Positions 57,820-64,000 of a DNA stretch of 64,000 nt are shown piece after piece (the first letter of the stretch is position 1; every line of letters starts with the position of its first letter). The notes beneath the pieces were generated by a model. It was not told the origin of the DNA. It ran no database searches and saw only the letters and a program-made list of their open reading frames with translations. The stretch comes from Urechis unicinctus (lineage: Eukaryota; Annelida; Polychaeta; Xenopneusta; Urechidae), in NCBI GenBank assembly GCA_034190875.2, contig CM067343.1, forward strand, positions 18,854,029 to 18,918,028, in the 5' to 3' direction. The position numbers and the translations under genes are program-made.

Positions 57820-60800
57820 CACACCCATCCTGTCATTTAGTGTTTGCTCATTTCGCGGCAGGTCGAACCAAACAACTCCAGCAGCAACTGCTAAAATAAT
57901 TGTTTGGAAGAAATTCAGTTTAGATAGAATCCGCGAACGAGCTTGCAGAAAGTTCCGTTGGGTTAAAGTGGAATATTGTGCCCAGAAAGAAGTCTGCCAT
58001 TTGGCTCCCTCAAGGATATACGTATCAATGTCAAGGTCTGGATCTGTTTTCCTTTGCTCAAAATCGACGAAGACCTCACCAGAGTTTCGTTTGCAGTCAT
58101 CCCCTGTAGGTCGTACACGAAGGGAGGAAATATCGTTATGGATGGGACGTGGTATGCTAGGGTCAGGATAGGAGAGTGGTCATACGTAGGTGACGTGTTA
58201 TATTGCGGATTGATGAGGAGAAAGAATAGTAAACAAAATGTCGCATGCCTAAATCAGCGTTTGTCCAATTAGAAAGACTCGAGAGTGGCAGCACTCGGTT
58301 ATGATGTTGATTATATGACGGTATGTGATATATAAAGGTATCCACTAAGCAAAATATTTTGACCGCATCAAACATACAAATAAACTGTTACAATCGAAAC
58401 ACATGCCTGCCTTGACGTAGGACAAGCCGACGATGTCATTGCCAGGAGAGTTCAGATTTTTTGCCATGGCGCTCAGCGGTTTGTGGTCGCGTTCCTCATC
58501 TTGTGCAGCAGTAGTAATGACTTTAATTGCACAGTCTGCTGCACGCAACTCCGCTGGCCAACTCCGATGCTTTCTATCATAATGGATCAGTTGATGACTA
58601 AACATTAAAGATATCTTAAACATTGCATCTTAATTTAAAGGGCATGAGAAATGATAATTACAATTCTAGCCCTTATGTGTCATGAGTTCCGTCACTTTAA
58701 TTCTAGAGATATCATGATAGCTTACATGATCGACCTGTTTATGTCGTGTTATATTATCTGATATATTTGACTGATCTCCCAGGAAATATAGTTATAAGGC
58801 ATACAAACCTAAGCCCATATGCAGCTCCAATTATCTTCTTTTCTATCTCGGCACCTGCCTTTACTTTCTCTACTGAAGAAACAAATGCAGAAAACTGATG
58901 AGAAATAGGGACATTTCTAGCTCGTGTCATGTGTGACTTGTACGTTCAACAATTAACTCACAAATAAAGTCAGCCGGATTATAGTGAAGTGCGCAATGTA
59001 AGCCTATGTTGCTGAAAAAATCCATGATGTTTTCACCTCTCCCGAAATAAGCCACCTATTATGATTATGATTACAACATGGAAGCATGGTTATAGTTACA
59101 TCATCAGAGAGTATTGATACATTTAAAGGCGAAAATCAACGAGTGTCACTTGTTGTTTTGATCAGATATATAATGCTATGATACCTCGCCGTTAGCGATG
59201 AGCAGAATGTTATCAAACATGTAGAATATTTGGCTGGACGGCTGGTGTATGGTGGTGACAACAGTCTTCCTGGAATTCTGTGTGTATTGTTTTAGCGTTG
59301 ACATCAAGCTGAAAGCTATGGCGGAATCCAGGCCTGACGTAGGCTCCTGTCAGTCAGACATTACGATCATATTCCAAACAAATCAAGGTTGACTGAATGG
59401 TGGGTGCAAGATCAACGGATGGCTCGATGAAATTCCGCTACCATAACGTATGATGTGGCGTATTTTGTATTGTAAATGAGAATGATTTAGCAGGTGTGGG
59501 ATTGGAGAAATTTAGCAGAACACTTACATCTAGAAGAAGAATTTTTGGGTTTGTAAGGAGTTCACATGCAATACTAGCTCTCTTCTTCTCCCCTCCAGAC
59601 AAACCTGGCACAAAGAGTCCGCCCATGGCTGCAAAAAAGGCAAATAACAGTTCTATTTCACAATAACAAGAAAAAACATAGTCACGTTTGCTATTACGGT
59701 TAGCCCTTTGTTGTTTTATTTCAGTCGACATCCTTTGAAAATGTACCTGTGTTCTCGCATTTCTTGAGGTCGAGACTTGTGATGATTTCATCCACACGCT
59801 GCATCTTCAAATCCTTAGACATGGTGTCCGGCAGCCGTAAATATGCCGTGAACTGAAGGCAAAGTACAGACACACATCAACAATGATATCCATTTTACCA
59901 GAATTAGCACCAACTCATATATGATTACCACTAACAGAATCCGCGATGACACCTAGTGAATCGGATATACATACATTCGGTGTTTAACCAAACGACAAGT
60001 ACCGAATAACCACCCAAACTATTCAGAATAACTGCCCTAACAATTCCCACCCCAAAAATCAGCAAAACCATTAAACAATGGAATTTCAGCTAAACTGGTT
60101 AGCATTGTGGTTCATTGTGTCAAACTGGCACACATTTAGATTTGTCCTGAGAAAAACCGACCTTCATTGTTTCTCGCAAAGTGAGGAAGGGGAAAAAGAT
60201 GTCAGATTGTACGACGTAACATATTTTACGGCGCATGCCCCTGGATATTGGTATTCCATTGATGGTGACCGCCCCGCTGTCGACCACTTGTCGTCCTGAA
60301 AGGCTGTTGAGTAAAGTGGATTTACCAGCCCCTATTGAATAAACAGGAAAAAAAATGAACATAAGTTTCATTTTTATGCGCAATAAATTTAAAGGCAGGC
60401 ACAACTGTTAAAAGGGCAAGTATATTCATTTTCGGCGCTGTACAGCCATTCTGGAAACGATTGCACCTTCACTGTAAAGGTTGACATTGAACGTAATCGA
60501 CGGATTTCTCAATCATATGGGGCAATATTGTATCTTATTCAATGAACCGCATTGGAGTTTGCATAAGAGAATATAATCTATTTTTTCGATATAAATATGA
60601 ATAGATAAAAATGTTCGTTTAAAACTTTTCCACAACAGTTAAATTGAAAACCTCCACATGATCACGCAGACTGAACGTTGTGGTGTGGACGTGGGCATCA
60701 GGGAGCATATTTGTAATGCGGATGTGGAAGGATTCTACAAAATACTAATCCTTATTTTGGCGAGAATACTAAATCTACCATGGTAAATACTTACTTGGTA

Positions 60801-61468
60801 GAAACTCAGAATGGCCAACAATTTAGACACAAGCGCAGACAATTAGTAGAAAACGTTCAGCAAAGATCTACGACCGCACAAGACGTAAGAGAAGCTCTAC
60901 AAAGCAAAGTTGAACCAGTAGTGTCAACAAAAGCGGGCGACTGAAATCATGTCCTACGGATTTATCCCAAAGCAACCTTAAACTAAAAGGCAAACACATC
61001 AACACCAAGTCTGGTTGAAATGGCAGAGACCGCTGCAAGGGCAATTGGTGCATTTTGTCCATATATGTTTTTGTTTTTGAATTGTTGACCAGAAAAATAC
61101 ATTGAATGGCATAGGTCCACACCTTATTCAACAAGTGGGATATAGTAATTTTTCTATTTATATTCCATTGGCCTACCATACCATTTCGTCTAAATATAGT
61201 TCAATGTGTAGTTCTCGCTCAGTGGAAGTCATCCCCTTATATCCATAGCATAACAGTGATGATGATCGATGCGGACATGCTATATCTGTTATTGGTTTGT
61301 TGGTACCTACCACTGGGCCCCATGACGGCCAGCATCTGCCCGCCTCGAGCCAGCCCACTGACATTCTTCAGGATGCTCTTGTTGTTGATAGATACGCTGA
61401 CGTCACGGAAGACGAGATCCGTGTCTACCACTCGCTTCATATCAGGTTCCCGATCGTCACGGTCATGA
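57820..61468 (-). pseudogene. ABCG half-transporter copy 3, truncated (exons 1-9 only)
   Basis: Exons (high to low): 61468-61311, 60331-60162, 59852-59747, 59628-59528, 59346-59185, 59055-58962, 58872-58809, 58573-58407, 58103-57820, nearly identical to copy 2 with intact frame, motifs and the GC donor of intron 8. Exons 10-14, which would encode TM2 to TM6, are absent; the 29-bp minisatellite begins in intron 9. The nucleotide-binding domain, linker and TM1 remain. Changes against copy 2 include Gly to Cys in the linker (AADCAIKV) and Thr to Ala in [11 protein letters not shown]. It cannot make a complete half-transporter unless spliced to exons elsewhere; a truncated protein or transcribed pseudogene is possible. 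Confidence 0.9.
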
Positions 61469-63690
61469 CTGAAAATCAAACGGAACAAAAGCATGAGTCA
61501 GATGACATTTAAGAAGATACAAACTCATGCATAACCTTAAGTATTTAAAATTACGTCAGAAATAGAAAATAAATTCAAGGTTCGATATTTATAACTACAG
61601 TAGATATGACACGCTTCCGCCTGAGGCGAGGGTTATTTAAAGCAAGCCAGTATATATGATTAATATATATGTATTCAGTCGTGCTCGTGAGAGCATCATG
61701 GTTTAAGTGGCGACAGATGGCGTTTCGGCTTTACTCAATCGGATCTCAACTCTCGAAAGTAACGTCCATGCCCAAAAGACGAGACGTCTGTTAGTGAATT
61801 AAACCACGAAACGAACTTCTCCTAACATGCTGATTTCATACATGCGCTCTCTATACATGTATTAGTCCGAGTAGACGTCTTACTATGTTTGAAAACGACG
61901 CAATGTTATGAATTTTGAGATTCAGACAACTACCAAACACCAATATACCCAAGTGATGGAGTTTTAGAATGCAATGATGTTCACGGACAATTTTATCCCT
62001 TTGTGGCGGGGGATTTCATCCATGGTAATTAGTTATAATTCGATAATTTTGGAAGCAGTAGAAAGTCCGAAACACAGCACCATGTTTGTTTTCAAGATCA
62101 AGACCACGTACATCGCGCATGCTCAGAATGACACATCTACGACTATTGCTTCCTGTGTCTGATACTGCAGATTATATTCAAAGTGCCTCAACGTGCTTCG
62201 CAAGCTTAGCAGAGAGGCAATGCGGATGAGGCAGCGGGAAATCACGCGACGCAATATTTTCCAATATGGCGGTCATCGCATCGCGATTTTTCGGAAATGA
62301 TGTATAGATGGCATTTCTTCAAGAATTGCATCGATTTGTGATAAGCTTTTGATGCGATGCGCGACATATTTGATATATGCTGCTTTCTAGATGACAAAAA
62401 CCCAGCGATGTAGTCAAACGCATGTTTTAATGTGCGCCCAAAATACTGATGCAGAACAGTATATTTATGTTACAGTTCGACCGGAGCTATACATATATCT
62501 GTATTATTTTATGATCGATAAAATAGTTGCAGAGTAGAGTGAACAATTCGAAACGTTTGCAGGTCAACACGACATTCCGGAATCTCATTGGACAATTATA
62601 TAGTACCTGTTACGGGATTTCTGTGTGATACTACTACATTCGAACTTGTTAGTAGGATTATAATGTTCTAGCCCATGCGCATGCGTTGTTGTAAGTCTGG
62701 TCGCCTCAAGCATTTTCATATTGGCGATAGCCTAGAATGTCATAAGTAAGACGGTGATTAGCGGGTTGGGCGTTCTTATGCGGGATGATCAGAGCTTGGA
62801 GCTTAAATACACATCGATGCTAGGTTCAAAAACGTACAAAGTCTATTCAAATCTAGCTATGGTGCATCATACATTATTACACAGGCGCTTGGGTTTACAT
62901 ACAGTAATTATATAGATTACACGTCAAGTTATAATTAAAGACGGTTATTTGATGGTGGGGTCCTCTTTATGTTGTAAATTATGGCAATAAGGAAACCCCA
63001 AGCTGCAAAATTACTCGGACAGAATCCGCGAGTTTAGCTCTAACTAAAGTGACACGTACCTGCAGCTATTTAGAAAACCCTGGTTGTCTTCGCCAATGGA
63101 AGCTTCCTCTTGTCCACTGCAGGCGAGATGGCTGACTCCGACTGAATCGGTCATAGGTGCTGCTTCTCTGGGGTCCCTCATTCTTTACTAATCAAAGCAT
63201 CTAATGTCAAACAAAATAACGAAATATCTATCTGATGGTAACAACAACATTTTTAATCCCTTTGACTAGAGCAATCCCCCACAATTAATTCGAATTGACA
63301 CTTATACCGGGTGTCTACTATCTAATTACAATGGATATGGTTGGAATTGTCTCCGCTTGCTTATCTCCGGATGCGGCCCGTGTTCCACCTGGCGTCCCCA
63401 ACCCCGAACCAATCACTCACTTACACTCCAACCAGGTGACCAGTCGTGACGAATGGGGGGAATGGTTGAGTTCCACCGTGAGGATAGAAGATGGGACATT
63501 GGGGGTCATGGGGAGAGAGAGAGGACTTGCGATCGGTCACCGTAGTATATGGGCGTGTTGTGTTTGTTTCTCCGGATCTTTGGCGCCCAAATTTCGCTTC
63601 AATTATTTATCGTTCTCTTTTCAAGTTTACTACCTCAGAGGAGTTTGTTGTTCTTGACGGCAACCATTTATTTGTTTTGCGCATCACAGT
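61469..63690. other. Upstream region of ABCG copy 3, including dispersed repeat
   Basis: Aligns along its whole length to 37076-39310 with few differences, including the dispersed repeat at about 61860-62495 and empty sites for the unit 1 insertions. Open frames here are shared with unit 2 by duplication and show no protein-like conservation against unit 1. Confidence 0.65.
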
Positions 63691-63699
63691 TGTAGCATA

Positions 63700-64000
63700 A
63701 AAATCCTTATTATAGGATTAACTAAATTGTGGGTAGGACTTGGTCCTCCCATGGACTACACCCCCTCCCAGCTGGACATCGGATCACTGTTGGGATTACC
63801 TACATCAAACTGTTGTCTTTTCTCATTTGTTCTGTTTTTTTCTGTTCAATTCATTTACTATTCAAGCACCGATTTTAGTTAAATGGCACCTTTTTCCGTA
63901 TTATCATTTTGTGTGTTCATTTCATGCATCCCAATCCCCACTATCATGAACATCCCTCTATCCACCAACAACCAAGAGCCCCGCTCTGACAACCCCCTCA
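63700..64000 (+). mobile_element. Start of EN-RT-RNaseH LINE, continues beyond window
   Basis: Matches 39310-39620 (ctcccatggactacaccccc, cagctggacatcggatcact, catgaacatccctctatcca) with small indels. Its presence at the same place relative to ABCG copy 3 shows that the LINE was inside the duplicated unit. Confidence 0.75.

Noticed and set aside
61256-61512. Plus-strand open frames over ABCG exon 1 (also at 16427-16650 and 36863-37119)
   Set aside because: Antisense shadows of the Walker A exon; conservation follows from the sense coding.

Overview
This is a stretch of metazoan nuclear genome. It has intron-split genes with GT-AG and a few GC-AG introns, much intergenic DNA, minisatellites and a dense layer of decayed transposons: non-LTR, Ty3/gypsy, Polinton, THAP- and SWIM-type DNA transposons, MITEs and a tRNA-derived SINE. 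That mix suits a repeat-rich aquatic invertebrate, a mollusc being one possibility. The sequence alone does not fix the species.

Layout. (1) 1-5.3 kb, + strand: the 3' half (8 exons, middle domain to stop codon) of a dynamin-related protein 1 gene (DNM1L/DRP1 type), with two intronic minisatellites. (2) 5.3-9.6 kb: TA microsatellite, dispersed repeats, a MITE with G-run ends, gypsy fragments in both orientations and a fold-back element. (3) 9.6-25 kb, - strand: ABCG half-transporter copy 1 (14 exons seen), flanked on its upstream side by a CR1/L2-type LINE and two DNA-transposon insertions that copies 2 and 3 lack. (4) 25-26.8 kb: SINE and old non-coding repeat. (5) 26.8-39.6 kb: Polinton polymerase remnant, gypsy/ORF1-like remnant, then ABCG copy 2. 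(6) 39.1-50.5 kb: EN-RT-RNaseH LINE, SWIM, THAP and P2X7-C-terminal-like gene pieces, another LINE fragment and a second G-run MITE. (7) 50.5-64 kb: a close copy of region 5 with ABCG copy 3, which has lost exons 10-14, ending in the start of the same LINE.

The main structure is a tandem array of three ABCG units. Copies 2 and 3 lie about 24.4 kb apart and are nearly identical over kilobases; copy 1 is more diverged. A 29-bp minisatellite lies at the 3' end of every ABCG copy. It supplies the last residues and stop codon of copy 1, has altered the last membrane segment of copy 2, and sits where five exons are missing in copy 3. Because three paralogous units can be compared, several transposon insertions can be read as filled versus empty sites, some with perfect 8-bp target-site duplications.

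The only genes that look functional here are the DRP1 gene (membrane fission of mitochondria and peroxisomes) and ABCG copies 1 and 2 (ABCG2-like half-transporters). The remaining coding traces are mobile-element debris or probable pseudogenes. Exon boundaries were read by eye from splice signals, reading frame and family conservation.
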